From: an uncultured Clostridia bacterium
Lineage (GTDB): Bacteria > Bacillota > Clostridia > Christensenellales > UBA1242
Assembly (NCBI GenBank): GCA_944383375.1
Contig: CALWPG010000004.1
Location: forward strand, 1 to 42,422
DNA: 42,422 nucleotides
Direction: 5' to 3'
The translations under genes and the position numbers were made by a program. Positions 31,371 to 40,418 of this stretch are shown one piece after another (position 1 is the first letter of the stretch; every line of letters starts with the position of its first letter). The notes beneath the pieces are model-generated. The model worked only from the letters and a program-made list of their open reading frames with translations, searched no databases and was not told the origin of the DNA.

Positions 31371-31433
31371 CATTGATTACCTAGAAATGATAAATGGTGT
31401 ACCCCTCGAAATGACGCATCATCTTAAATGGCG

Positions 31434-32642
31434 TCAGATTATTTTTTTTCTTAAAATATCTCCTCTTTTTAAAGGTAAATTTGTGTAAATATACAATTTT
31501 TGTTGTACATTTTTGGCATCTAGAACATCTTCACCTTTTTCACCTGTCAATTTGTTTACGATTATATCTTGATTAAAACAGTTTGATGGAGATAGCACTT
31601 GCAAAACCTCTCCAACTTTAAAACGGTTACGCTGCTCAATTAAAACTTTTTCACCATCACTATCTCCTATCACATATGCCATATATTCATATGTTTGCAC
31701 TGGAGAAGATGACTGCAAGCACTCCTTATCTTTTGCGCCAAGATAAAAGCCTGTTGTATATTTTCTATGGCTGGACTTATATAATTCATTTTTTAACAGT
31801 TCCATCTGCTCTTTTGATATATTCTTGCCAAGATCCATCGCCCGCCTATATGCATTGACAGTGTTTGCAACATAGTAAGGCGATTTCATTCTGCCTTCAA
31901 TTTTGAAACTAGAAACACCTGCATCTTCAAGTTCAGAAAGGTGCTCAATCATCATCAGGTCTTTTGAGTTTAAAATATACGTTCCTTTATCGTCTTCTTG
32001 AATTTCATACTCATCGCCTTTGCGAGATTTTTCAGTTATGGTGTATTCCCATCTGCAAGCCTGTGCACATGCTCCTCGGTTAGCATCTCTGCTCGTTAAG
32101 TAATTTGAAAGTAAGCATCTCCCGCTATAAGCAATGCACATCGCCCCATGAACAAATGCCTCAAGTTCTATTTCTTTTGGGGTGTTTTGCCTTATTTTTT
32201 TTATTTCCTCTATGCTAAGTTCACGTGCCAATATGATACGCTTTACACCCAAATTGTAAAGCAGCTTGATTGCAAAACTGTTTAAAATATTTGCTTGGGT
32301 ACTCACATGAATTGTAAGACCTGGGAAATTTTCACGAATGAATTGGATAACTCCAAGATCTGACACAATTACTGCATCGACATTGTATTTTACAAGTTGT
32401 TTTAAATATTCTCCTAATTCTTCAAAATCTGCCTCATGTGCCAATATATTGATGGTTATATAGACTTTTTTCCCCAAATCATGGGCATATTTTGTTGCAG
32501 TTTCAATTTCCTCGTCATCAAAATTTCCAGCAAACGCCCTAAGCCCAAATTTTTTTCCAGCAAAATAAACGGCATCAGCCCCAAAGCGGAATGCCGTTTC
32601 CATTTTTTCAAAAGTACCTGCAGGTGCCAAAAGTTCTGCCAT
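31434..32642 (-). CDS. Peptidase U32 family protein (TrhP/YegQ-like)
   Basis: A 402-aa TIM-barrel-type protein of the U32 collagenase-like family. It shows ELLAPAGTFEKMETAFRFGADAVYFAG, cited in two parts in related proteins, and FVHGAMCIAYSGRCLLSNYL with the Cys-containing family signature. It continues with RGACAQACRWEY, SFKIEGRMKSPYYVA and a C-terminal beta domain. In Escherichia coli and Bacillus such proteins (TrhP) are needed for 5-hydroxyuridine formation in tRNA, with an iron-sulfur cluster held by conserved cysteines; the RlhA rRNA relatives are larger. So a tRNA-modification role is more likely than proteolysis. The ATG at 32642 has AAGGAG upstream. Downstream of a DUF3343 gene, probably in one operon. 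Confidence 0.85.
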   Translation of the reverse strand: MAELLAPAGTFEKMETAFRFGADAVYFAGKKFGLRAFAGNFDDEEIETATKYAHDLGKKVYITINILAHEADFEELGEYLKQLVKYNVDAVIVSDLGVIQFIRENFPGLTIHVSTQANILNSFAIKLLYNLGVKRIILARELSIEEIKKIRQNTPKEIELEAFVHGAMCIAYSGRCLLSNYLTSRDANRGACAQACRWEYTITEKSRKGDEYEIQEDDKGTYILNSKDLMMIEHLSELEDAGVSSFKIEGRMKSPYYVANTVNAYRRAMDLGKNISKEQMELLKNELYKSSHRKYTTGFYLGAKDKECLQSSSPVQTYEYMAYVIGDSDGEKVLIEQRNRFKVGEVLQVLSPSNCFNQDIIVNKLTGEKGEDVLDAKNVQQKLYIYTNLPLKRGDILRKKII

Positions 32643-32687
32643 AAGTTTCTCCTTGAGCATTATAACTTAGCTTTAAGGAAAAATCAA

Positions 32688-32948
32688 TCACTTTAACCTA
32701 ATTGCTCTTTGTGTTCCTCCAATGCCAATGATGTGATATATGCCACCAAAAGTATCAAAATTCCGCCTAGAAAGAAGCTTTTCTACAATTACTAGATCTT
32801 TTGGACTAAATTTAACTGATATTCCACACGAAACGTTGACTTTGCGTGGAGTGTTTATTATTTGGCATTGGACTTTATATGAACTTAGTAAATTGGCAAA
32901 ATTTATTGTTTGTGACCTTGCACGAAATACTACAATATAATAATCCAT
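32688..32948 (-). CDS. DUF3343 protein (putative sulfur/selenium carrier-like)
   Basis: An 86-aa protein of DUF3343, which Pfam describes as putative Se/S carrier-like. YYIVVFRARSQTINFANLLS, then TPRKVNVSCGISVKF with the conserved Cys in the SCGISV motif, is typical (compare the CG.A..F pattern of the family). Conserved Cys about residue 40 is the candidate carrier residue. AAAGGAGAATATT precedes the ATG at 32948. It diverges from a cysteine desulfurase across only 52 bp and precedes a TrhP-like gene. This suggests a shared use of sulfur or selenium, for example in tRNA modification; that link is inference. Confidence 0.8.
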   Translation of the reverse strand: MDYYIVVFRARSQTINFANLLSSYKVQCQIINTPRKVNVSCGISVKFSPKDLVIVEKLLSRRNFDTFGGIYHIIGIGGTQRAIRLK

Positions 32949-33000
32949 AATATTCTCCTTTGTAGTCAACATTTGATATTATTTCATATCATATTACTAT

Positions 33001-34125
33001 ATGATTTATTTTGATAACAGTGCGACAACATTCATAAAACCAAAAGAAGTTTTGTCGGCCGTTTTACAGGGTTTAACCAAATACTCTGCCAACCCTGGAA
33101 GAAGTGGACATAAACTTAGCATGTTGTGCGCAAATAAGATTGAAGAAATAAGAGAAAAAGTTAAAGAATATTTAAATGCAGACAATGTGGTTTTCACCGA
33201 GAATTGCACCGATGCTTTGAATCTTGCAATTCTTGGAACAAAATTACAAAATGGTCATGTTATCCTAACTTCAAATGACCACAATGCAAGTGCCAGACCG
33301 ATTTTTGAAATGTCAAAGCGATATGACATTTCTGTCTCCGTGGCAACACCAAAAAATAGAGGGATTTTAACAGTAGATGACATCATTCCACATGTAAAAC
33401 AAAACACATATTTAATCTGCGTAAACCATATGTCCAACGTGGATGGAGAAATAGCCGACATTGAAAAAATAGGGCAATTTTGCTACGATAAAAATATAAC
33501 CTTTTTGGTTGACGGAGCACAAAGCGCTGGGCATCTTGTTCTCGACATGAAAAAACAGCACATCGACATGTTGTCACTGGCACCTCACAAAGGACTTTAC
33601 TCTCCTCAAGGTGTGGGTGTGCTCGCTTTTTCAAACAACGTAAAGTTGGAACCCATACGATATGGCGGAACTGGAACCGAGGGCGAAAATGTGTTTCAGC
33701 CTAAGGGAACGATTGAAAGTTATGAAAGTGGCACATTGCCCACACCAAATATAATAGGACTTGAAAGTGGTTTGGAGTTTGTAAAAAGTCACTTTGATGA
33801 TATTAACTCAAAACTTGACGATTTGTCGACATATTTAAATTATGAGCTTAGTCAAATACCGGGTGTAAAGGTTTACACCCATCCGAACAATGCATATGGA
33901 GTAATTGGATTCAACATAAAGGACTTTGGTTCAACTGAAGTAAGCCAAATACTTAGTGACAAATATGACATCTGTGTCCGTGGTGGATTACATTGCGCAG
34001 GCTTAAAACACAAATTTTTAGGCACACTTGAACAAGGCGTGGTGAGAGCATCTCTTAGCTTTTTTAACACCTTTTCAGAATGTGAAAAATTTGTGCGAGC
34101 AGTTAAACAAATATCAAAAATGTAA
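33001..34125 (+). CDS. Cysteine desulfurase-family aminotransferase class V
   Basis: A PLP enzyme of 374 aa that releases sulfur (or selenium) from cysteine (selenocysteine). IYFDNSATTFIKP is the N-terminal signature. The PLP pocket contains FLVDGAQSAGHLVLDM and the Schiff-base Lys in LSLAPHKGLYSPQGVGVL. The catalytic Cys loop is VRGGLHCAGLKHKFLGT near residue 330, ending VVRASLSFFNT. This is the NifS/SufS-like subgroup seen in Clostridia next to DUF3343 rather than IscS. No Shine-Dalgarno is seen. A TATCAT hexamer ends 8 nt before the ATG, again hinting at a leaderless transcript, but no -35 is convincing. Confidence 0.9.
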   Translation: MIYFDNSATTFIKPKEVLSAVLQGLTKYSANPGRSGHKLSMLCANKIEEIREKVKEYLNADNVVFTENCTDALNLAILGTKLQNGHVILTSNDHNASARPIFEMSKRYDISVSVATPKNRGILTVDDIIPHVKQNTYLICVNHMSNVDGEIADIEKIGQFCYDKNITFLVDGAQSAGHLVLDMKKQHIDMLSLAPHKGLYSPQGVGVLAFSNNVKLEPIRYGGTGTEGENVFQPKGTIESYESGTLPTPNIIGLESGLEFVKSHFDDINSKLDDLSTYLNYELSQIPGVKVYTHPNNAYGVIGFNIKDFGSTEVSQILSDKYDICVRGGLHCAGLKHKFLGTLEQGVVRASLSFFNTFSECEKFVRAVKQISKM

Positions 34126-34155
34126 AAAAATAGTAGGATTTAACCTACTATTTTT
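34126..34155. terminator. Bidirectional terminator after the cysteine desulfurase
   Basis: AAAAATAGTAGG (34126-34137), loop ATTTAA, CCTACTATTTTT (34144-34155): a 12-bp stem between convergent genes. Confidence 0.85.
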
Positions 34156-34160
34156 CAAGA

Positions 34161-34640
34161 TTATTTTCTGTTTGCAACAAGCCCTACAATTCCAGACAAC
34201 AATGTGCCACCAGCCAACATGTAGAAACCGACATCTGGCATTAAAATTGTAGACAAATAGTCATTGACTGAACTTTGTACAATACAGTACACAACACCCA
34301 AGATTATCGCAACAATGGCAACTAGCATTTCCACCAATGCTATGAATTTAAGAATTTTGTTCCAATTCACTTTGCCAAGGCCAACAAAACCTAAGATGTA
34401 GCAAACGACATACAAACAACCCAGTATTAAAGCAATTAACAGCAATACTTCACACACTGTGCCAAGTGCAGCATTATCGCCTGCTTTTTCTGCAAAAATT
34501 CCGATTCCGTCAAGTGTTTGACTTGTACCAGTCAAATCGCTTGAAATCATAGGAAGCCAAAGTGTCAGAAAAATTCCAATAAAAGCGACAACAACCAAAG
34601 CGATGGCAATTATGTTTGTAATTAGTCTTTTCTTTTTCAT
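34161..34640 (-). CDS. Small four-helix membrane protein, unknown
   Basis: A 159-aa integral membrane protein with four hydrophobic segments (about residues 8-30, 63-88, 97-120 and 135-155). The first loop, about 30 residues and Gly/Ser/Thr-rich, would lie outside. It ends with Asn-Arg-Lys, basic like the N-terminus MKKKR, so both ends are probably cytoplasmic. AAGGAGGG precedes the ATG. No family recognised. It ends at the terminator shared with the cysteine desulfurase and lies downstream of polA on the same strand, 57 bp apart in the opposite order (its start is next to the polA stop). Confidence 0.7.
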   Translation of the reverse strand: MKKKRLITNIIAIALVVVAFIGIFLTLWLPMISSDLTGTSQTLDGIGIFAEKAGDNAALGTVCEVLLLIALILGCLYVVCYILGFVGLGKVNWNKILKFIALVEMLVAIVAIILGVVYCIVQSSVNDYLSTILMPDVGFYMLAGGTLLSGIVGLVANRK

Positions 34641-34697
34641 CTTCCCTCCTTATTACCAAGGATATCAAAATTGTTTGGCATAGTCAAACAAAAAACA

Positions 34698-37220
34698 TTA
34701 TTTTGCATCATATAATGTTTTTCCATAGCTCAGTGAAACGACAAGTGGAACTTCCAAATGTGCAACATTTTCCATGCAAGATTTCAAAAGTGTTTTGATG
34801 ATTTCCAGTTCATCTTCAGGACAATCTACAATAAGTTCATCATGGATTTGCAAAATCAATTTTGCCTTTAGATTGCGTTTTTTAATCTCCTCATCAACTT
34901 TGATCATCGCAAGCTTGATAATATCCGATGCACTGCCCTGAAGTGGCATATTCATGGCAACCCTTTCGCCAAACTGTTGCATATTGATGTTTGATGAATG
35001 TAGTTCGTTTATTTTTCGAATACGACCGAACATGGTTTTGCCCATGCCAAGCTCTCTGGCTTTTTTTACATTTTCCTGCATATAAGTTGAAACTTTTGGA
35101 TAGGTGGCTTTGTATCTATCCATAAAAATTTTTGCCTCTTTGGTTGGAATTCCAAGTTGGTTTGCCAAACCAAAAGCGCTTATACCATATATTATACCAA
35201 AATTTACTGCTTTTGCAGATGAGCGCTCAAAATCGGTTACATCACTTGGTGACTTTGAAAATATTTTTGCAGCAGTTGCTCTATGGATATCCTCACCATT
35301 ATTGTAGGCTTGAATCAAATGCTCATCTTTTGAAAAGGAAGCAAGTAATCTTAATTCAATTTGGTTGTAGTCAGCGGAAACTATTTGCCCATTATTGAAA
35401 CGCGAAATGAAGAGTTTCCTTAAATTTTTCCCATCCTCTTCTTTTATTGGCAAATTTTGAAGATTAGGTTCGCTGGATGATAGTCTACCGGTTGCAGTTA
35501 GAGTTTGGTTAAAGTATGTGTGAATACACTCACCTTTTTCTTCAACAAGTTTTGTGTATGGTTCCAAGTATCCACTCACCAATTTTTGAATTTTTCGATA
35601 TCTTATGATCATTGGCACAATTGGATGATCATCTTTTAACAAGTTTAAATACTCTACACTTGTTGAATGCTTTTTGTTATTTGCGTCACTTAGTTTTAAC
35701 GTCTCAAAAAGTACTGATGCTATTTGTTTCGGCGAATTTATGTTAAAGTTATTGTTTGCATATTTGAAGATATTTTGTTGTAGATATTCGATTTCTTGTT
35801 TGTACTTGTTCGAAAGATCATATAGCATATCGGTATTTAAATAAAAACCGTCTCGTTCCATCTGGTACAAAACATAAGTTAATGGTTTTTCAATATTGTT
35901 GTAAACAAACATAAGTCCAAGATTTTTCATGGAATTTAAAAGACTATTCTTTAAAACTCCAAACTCTTGAGTTATTATATCCTTACCAATCTTTTCTCCT
36001 GCATGCACCAAGTACTGAGCAATAGAGATATCAAACACATCACCTTTAATATTTAAAAAGGCTTTGTTTTTATGCATGTGTGCTTTTAAATCGTAGGTTA
36101 TTTTTTCTATTTTATCGTCAAGAAGAAGTGGCTCAAGATGTTTTATTACAATGTTTTCGTCAATATAAGAAAACAAATCGGCTTGTGAAGAAATGTAGTA
36201 CACACTTTTTTCATTGAAAGAAAACTCAACATCTTTTAATAAATCAAATGCAAGGTATTGTATATCCTCAGTTTTTATTATATTTTCAAGTTGTTCTTCA
36301 CTTGTCACTTGTATTCGATTTTCCACTAATTTTGTAACCGATGACTGCAATTGATTGGCACTATCTGAAAATAGTTCTTCTCTTCTTAAAAGCGAACGAA
36401 ACTGGAATTTTTCAAAAAATTTTTTGATTTCTTCGTTGAAAGGAAAATCATAATTAAAATCTTCTAAATTAACATCTATATTGCAATTTGTTTTTATTGT
36501 GGCAAGTTTATAAGAAAGTCTGGCACTATCTCTGCCATCAATTAGTTTTTGCCTTATCTTGCCTGTAATATTGTCAATGTTGGCATAAATATTAGCTATT
36601 GATTGATATTGCTTAAGAAGTGCCTTTGCCGTAACTGCACCAATTCCAGCAACACCAGGAATATTGTCTGAGCTGTCGCCCATGAGTGCTTTTAGGTCTA
36701 TTATTTGGCTTGGATGATCAATGCCCATGCTGTCAATTATGTTGTTTGCATCAACTACCTCAACATCACTAATGCCTTTTTTCGTCAACCATACCGATGT
36801 ATTATCGTCTATGAGTTGCAAAACATCTCTATCTCCCGACAAGATTATATTCTTAACTCCACTATGTTTTGAAACTGTACCAATGATATCATCAGCTTCA
36901 ATGCCAGGTACTTCAAAGGTCTTTATGTTCATCTTCTTTAAAAGCGACTTTAAAAGTGGCATCTGAGGTCTTAGTTCATCAGCCATTTCTTTTCTTGTAC
37001 CTTTATAATTTTCATAGATCTCTGTCCTAAAGGTGTGCCTGGAATGGTCAAAAGCCACACAAATATATTGTGGCTTGATTTCATTTATACATTTGACAAG
37101 GATATTTACAAAGCCATAAACAGCATTTGAGTAAACTCCATCTCCATTTGTTAGCAATGGTAAGGCATAGAAAGCCCTATTTGCCAAACTGTTTCCATCA
37201 ATTATTAAAAGTGTTTCCAT
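34698..37220 (-). CDS. polA: DNA polymerase I
   Basis: Repair and Okazaki-fragment polymerase, 840 aa. The 5' nuclease domain (1-290) starts LLIIDGNSLANRAFYALPLL and has the IPGVAGIGAVTAKALLKQYQ helix-hairpin-helix. The 3'-5' exonuclease fold (about 300-460) has lost its metal ligands: FDLLKD stands where DxE is expected and YDLKAHMH where NLKYD is expected, so proofreading is probably absent. The polymerase domain is intact: SADYNQIELRLLASFSKD (motif A), RSSAKAVNFGIIYGISAFGL (motif B) and LQIHDELIVDCP (motif C). The ATG at 37220 follows AAAGGAAAAT; a start at 37253 falls inside a terminator hairpin. Confidence 0.96.
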   Translation of the reverse strand: METLLIIDGNSLANRAFYALPLLTNGDGVYSNAVYGFVNILVKCINEIKPQYICVAFDHSRHTFRTEIYENYKGTRKEMADELRPQMPLLKSLLKKMNIKTFEVPGIEADDIIGTVSKHSGVKNIILSGDRDVLQLIDDNTSVWLTKKGISDVEVVDANNIIDSMGIDHPSQIIDLKALMGDSSDNIPGVAGIGAVTAKALLKQYQSIANIYANIDNITGKIRQKLIDGRDSARLSYKLATIKTNCNIDVNLEDFNYDFPFNEEIKKFFEKFQFRSLLRREELFSDSANQLQSSVTKLVENRIQVTSEEQLENIIKTEDIQYLAFDLLKDVEFSFNEKSVYYISSQADLFSYIDENIVIKHLEPLLLDDKIEKITYDLKAHMHKNKAFLNIKGDVFDISIAQYLVHAGEKIGKDIITQEFGVLKNSLLNSMKNLGLMFVYNNIEKPLTYVLYQMERDGFYLNTDMLYDLSNKYKQEIEYLQQNIFKYANNNFNINSPKQIASVLFETLKLSDANNKKHSTSVEYLNLLKDDHPIVPMIIRYRKIQKLVSGYLEPYTKLVEEKGECIHTYFNQTLTATGRLSSSEPNLQNLPIKEEDGKNLRKLFISRFNNGQIVSADYNQIELRLLASFSKDEHLIQAYNNGEDIHRATAAKIFSKSPSDVTDFERSSAKAVNFGIIYGISAFGLANQLGIPTKEAKIFMDRYKATYPKVSTYMQENVKKARELGMGKTMFGRIRKINELHSSNINMQQFGERVAMNMPLQGSASDIIKLAMIKVDEEIKKRNLKAKLILQIHDELIVDCPEDELEIIKTLLKSCMENVAHLEVPLVVSLSYGKTLYDAK

Positions 37221-37242
37221 ATTTTCCTTTTTAGTTAAATTA

Positions 37243-37266
37243 AAAAACGCCACTAAAGGCGTTTTT
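37243..37266 (-). terminator. Terminator of the 113-aa membrane protein gene
   Basis: AAAAACGCC (37243-37251), loop ACTAAA, GGCGTTTTT (37258-37266), read on either strand. It lies 2 nt past the stop at 37269 and before polA. Confidence 0.82.
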
Positions 37267-37268
37267 GA

Positions 37269-37610
37269 TTACATTCGCATCACTGTAAACAATCTTACGA
37301 CCACTTCTCCGCCATCAAATAATCCCGCAAGCCACTCTGGCACTGCTGTTGCAATAATGAAAATTACTATTGCAATGACAATCAAAAATACTATTATAAA
37401 TTTCAAAATTTTCCCGGCCAATCCACCAAAAGCAAACAAACATAGCAACGTCATTGCACCATACTCAACAGCATAATCAACATATGGTTGAATGTTGGCA
37501 GGAATGGAGAAAAGCGAGTTAGAACAAGCTTCATTTACTTTAAGTAATGCAAGACCTATCACATATGCCGTTGTGATTAGCGTTAAAATAAAGAAATATG
37601 TCTTTTTCAT
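37269..37610 (-). CDS. Small membrane protein, unknown
   Basis: A 113-aa protein with an N-terminal hydrophobic segment (residues 4-22), then a second (about 48-66) and a very Ile/Val-rich third (about 69-92). The C-terminus is Trp/Gly-containing and ends VVRLFTVMRM. AAGGAGATAC precedes the ATG. I do not recognise a family; size and spacing suggest a small integral membrane protein rather than a secreted one. It lies between plsY and polA as a separate unit with its own terminator. Confidence 0.68.
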   Translation of the reverse strand: MKKTYFFILTLITTAYVIGLALLKVNEACSNSLFSIPANIQPYVDYAVEYGAMTLLCLFAFGGLAGKILKFIIVFLIVIAIVIFIIATAVPEWLAGLFDGGEVVVRLFTVMRM

Positions 37611-37673
37611 TTTGTATCTCCTTAGTCTTCAGCATTATAGCATAAACGCGTTACTTTTGTCCATATTTTTTAT

Positions 37674-38396
37674 TTAGCCTATTTCTCTTTCTTTTTCTAT
37701 CTCTGATTGTGTCTTTTTTATCGCCTTACGCTCTTTGCGAGACAAGTCATCATCTTTTTTGCCTATCTTTTTCAGTTTATCTAAAAAGTTTACCTTATTT
37801 TCCTTTCCAATTAAAAGTCTTGTGATATTCCCTCTGTGCATAAACCACATGAGGAAATATAATATAAACAAAATTATTGTTATGGTTATGTTGTCGTGAA
37901 ATTTATAGCCTTCAATTACTGTCAACGCTGTTATGAACAAAAACGAGGTTAGTGCGCCATAGTCAAATATGACCAAATATAAAAAGCATACCACAAATGC
38001 AACAATTGCCCAATAAGGCTCAGCTACTGCAAACATTCCAAGCATTGTGGCTACACCCTTTCCACCTTTAAACTTATAAAAAATTGGAAAGCAATGCCCC
38101 ATAACAGCACTCATTCCTCCAATATAAAGGCCAACATAACTGTATTCACTCGTTGGGTCCCCACCAAACATAAGGTACCCCATAAGTGCAGGAATTGCAC
38201 CTTTAAGTGCATCAAAAAACAAAGTGATTATCCCCTGCTTAAAGCCGAATGTTCTCAGCATATTCATGGTTCCAGGATTGCCACTACCATGCTTTGTTAT
38301 GTCATCTTTTTTAAATCGTGAAATAATCTTGGCAGGGCTAATATTTCCAAGAAGGTATCCACAAATGATTAAAACCACATAATTTAATATTTCCAA
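37674..38396 (-). CDS. plsY: Glycerol-3-phosphate acyltransferase PlsY
   Basis: PlsY moves an acyl group from acyl phosphate to glycerol 3-phosphate, the first step of phospholipid synthesis. 240 aa with five or six membrane segments. The three catalytic loops are clear: GNISPAKIISR, GSGNPGTMNMLRTFG (usually GSGNxGATN) and GHCFPIFYKFKGGKGVAT. A charged tail of about 45 residues (Lys/Asp/Glu) extends past the usual end. It starts one base after der, an association frequent in Bacillota, so the two are co-translated. Confidence 0.93.
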   Translation of the reverse strand: MEILNYVVLIICGYLLGNISPAKIISRFKKDDITKHGSGNPGTMNMLRTFGFKQGIITLFFDALKGAIPALMGYLMFGGDPTSEYSYVGLYIGGMSAVMGHCFPIFYKFKGGKGVATMLGMFAVAEPYWAIVAFVVCFLYLVIFDYGALTSFLFITALTVIEGYKFHDNITITIILFILYFLMWFMHRGNITRLLIGKENKVNFLDKLKKIGKKDDDLSRKERKAIKKTQSEIEKEREIG

Positions 38397-38397
38397 A

Positions 38398-39717
38398 TTA
38401 CTCTTTATCTCCTTTTGAGCGTGTTATAAATTTTATGGGCGTTCCAGAAAAATCAATTGCAGACCTAAATCGATTTTCAAGATATCTAAGATAAGAAAAA
38501 TGCATTAAGCTTGCATCATTGCAAAATAGCAAAAAGGTTGGAGGATTTGTTGAAGATTGTGTAATGTAATTTATTTTAAGCCTTTTCCCATTTCTGTAAG
38601 GCGGCTCGTTGGAAAGAATGGCCTCACCAAGCAATTCATTAAGTTTGCCTGTGGCTATTTTTTTCGATGAATTGTCAAACACCAATTTGGCCGTTTCTAT
38701 TACATTATTGAGCCTTTGCCCAGTTATTGCTGAAACATATACAGACTTAAAATACGACATAAATGCCAAATCAGTTTTAAGTTTATTTTCAAAATCATTT
38801 ATCGTGTGTGAATCTTTTTTTACAAGGTCCCATTTGTTCATAACAATGACACTTGGTTTGCCTTTCTCATGCACATACCCCGCAATCCTCACATCTTGTT
38901 CAGTTACCCCTTCTTGTGCATCGAAAACAACAAGAACCACATCAGCTCGCTCAATGGCATCCATGGACCTTAAAACGGAATAACCTTCAATACTTTTTTT
39001 ATCATAACTTCTCTGTCTCCTAAGTCCTGCTGTGTCAATAAGTGTGTATTTTTGCTTACTATATACAAAGTCAGTTTCAATAGCATCACGTGTGGTACCC
39101 ATTACATCACTGACTACTGTTCGCACAAAACCAAGAATTTTGTTCGTCAAACTACTTTTTCCAACATTTGGGCGACCCACAATTGCAATCTTTATGCTAT
39201 CTTTATCAGCACTATCCTCAATTTTTTCAAAGGAAGAAACTATGGCATCCAATACTTCACCAAGCCCTTTTGACTGTTCACAAGAAATGACATATGGTTC
39301 ACCAAAACCAAGTGAATAAAAATCATAACTTTTTTCAACTTCAAAATTGTCAAGCTTATTGACAACCAAAATCACACGCTTTTTTGTTCTTCTAAGGATA
39401 TGTGCAACTTCTTGGTCGACTGGCGTCAACCCATCCTTACCATCAACCAAAAAAACAATAACATCTGCCAAATCAATGGCAATATCAACTTGTTTTCTAA
39501 TTTCGTTTTGGAAGATATCTTCACTTTTTTCATCAATACCACCTGTATCTACAACGCGAAAAACTTTGCCGCACCATTCGGCGTCAGCATATATCCTATC
39601 ACGCGTTACTCCAGGTGTGTCATCCACAATACTAATTCGTCTACCACAGATTTTATTAAAAAAAGTGCTTTTACCAACATTTGGACGACCAACAATTGCA
39701 ACTAATGGTTTTGTCAA
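38398..39717 (-). CDS. der: Ribosome-associated GTPase Der (EngA)
   Basis: Double GTPase needed for assembly of the 50S subunit, 439 aa. First G domain: GRPNVGKSTFFNKI, DTPGVTRDRIY, DTGG, NKLD. Second: GRPNVGKSSLTNKI, DVMGTTRDAIETD, DTAGLRRQ, NKWD. A KH-like C-terminal domain follows (NYITQSSTNPPTFLLFCND, then FLENRFRSAIDFSGTPIKF in pieces). Translation starts at TTG 39717, with GGAG 8 nt before it. The two-domain arrangement is unique to Der, so identity is sure. Operon with plsY. Confidence 0.96.
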   Translation of the reverse strand: MTKPLVAIVGRPNVGKSTFFNKICGRRISIVDDTPGVTRDRIYADAEWCGKVFRVVDTGGIDEKSEDIFQNEIRKQVDIAIDLADVIVFLVDGKDGLTPVDQEVAHILRRTKKRVILVVNKLDNFEVEKSYDFYSLGFGEPYVISCEQSKGLGEVLDAIVSSFEKIEDSADKDSIKIAIVGRPNVGKSSLTNKILGFVRTVVSDVMGTTRDAIETDFVYSKQKYTLIDTAGLRRQRSYDKKSIEGYSVLRSMDAIERADVVLVVFDAQEGVTEQDVRIAGYVHEKGKPSVIVMNKWDLVKKDSHTINDFENKLKTDLAFMSYFKSVYVSAITGQRLNNVIETAKLVFDNSSKKIATGKLNELLGEAILSNEPPYRNGKRLKINYITQSSTNPPTFLLFCNDASLMHFSYLRYLENRFRSAIDFSGTPIKFITRSKGDKE

Positions 39718-39770
39718 GCCTCATACTCCTTATGAGACAATAATAACACAAGGGCAAAATTTAGACAAGT

Positions 39771-40382
39771 TTAATTATTGGTTTTGCTTTGTTTTTTTAA
39801 TCTGAAGTTGACAAAAAGTTGTTTCATACCAAAAAATAGTGCATATGAAACGCAACAAAGAAGTGTACATGTAAGAGCAAGCTCCCCTCCGATTTGAAGA
39901 TTAGCCATGCCCAAATCCAAGTTTATGTTGTAAATTGCAACCTCAAAAATCAAACCACCAAGCAAAGTGCCACAAAATACACTTGAAACATTTGGACAGA
40001 TAAATGCCAAAATACATCCACAGAGTAATGCTAAATATATATATGGTTGAACGAAATTGTATTCAAAATTTGACAAATCAAATGCATTATAGCAAACCAA
40101 AAATGCAAGTATTATTAAACAGGAAATAAATGCAGCTAAAATACCTTTGACAGATTTTAATTTGGTTAAAAGTACAATAAAAGCGATGGCATATACAAAC
40201 AAATTTAAAGATATACCATATCCGCCTATTTCAATATTTCCAAAAAGTGACAAAACTGCGGTAACTAAAAGAAACAGTGCAACAAAAAATCTATTTACTC
40301 CACTTTTTTTTATAAAACTTTCAAAGACACCAAAAGCAGTTAAAATTGCCAAAGTACCAGATAGTACAAAATAAAAGTTCAT
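39771..40382 (-). CDS. Polytopic membrane protein, unknown
   Basis: A 203-aa protein that is almost wholly hydrophobic, with six or seven segments and few charges apart from a basic end (RLKKQSKTNN). No motif is recognised; the even spacing of helices fits a small transporter-like or structural membrane protein. The ATG at 40382 is chosen because AGAGG lies 5 nt before it; a GTG two codons earlier overlaps that site. It lies between feoB (ending 36 bp upstream) and der (starting 53 bp downstream), all on the minus strand. Confidence 0.68.
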   Translation of the reverse strand: MNFYFVLSGTLAILTAFGVFESFIKKSGVNRFFVALFLLVTAVLSLFGNIEIGGYGISLNLFVYAIAFIVLLTKLKSVKGILAAFISCLIILAFLVCYNAFDLSNFEYNFVQPYIYLALLCGCILAFICPNVSSVFCGTLLGGLIFEVAIYNINLDLGMANLQIGGELALTCTLLCCVSYALFFGMKQLFVNFRLKKQSKTNN

Positions 40383-40418
40383 ATTCACCTCTTTGGTGAT
40401 AATATTTGCAAAAAATAA

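Noticed and set aside
37221..37253. Longer PolA start at 37253
   Set aside because: The codon lies in the terminator hairpin of the preceding gene; the ATG at 37220 has AAAGGAAAAT before it.
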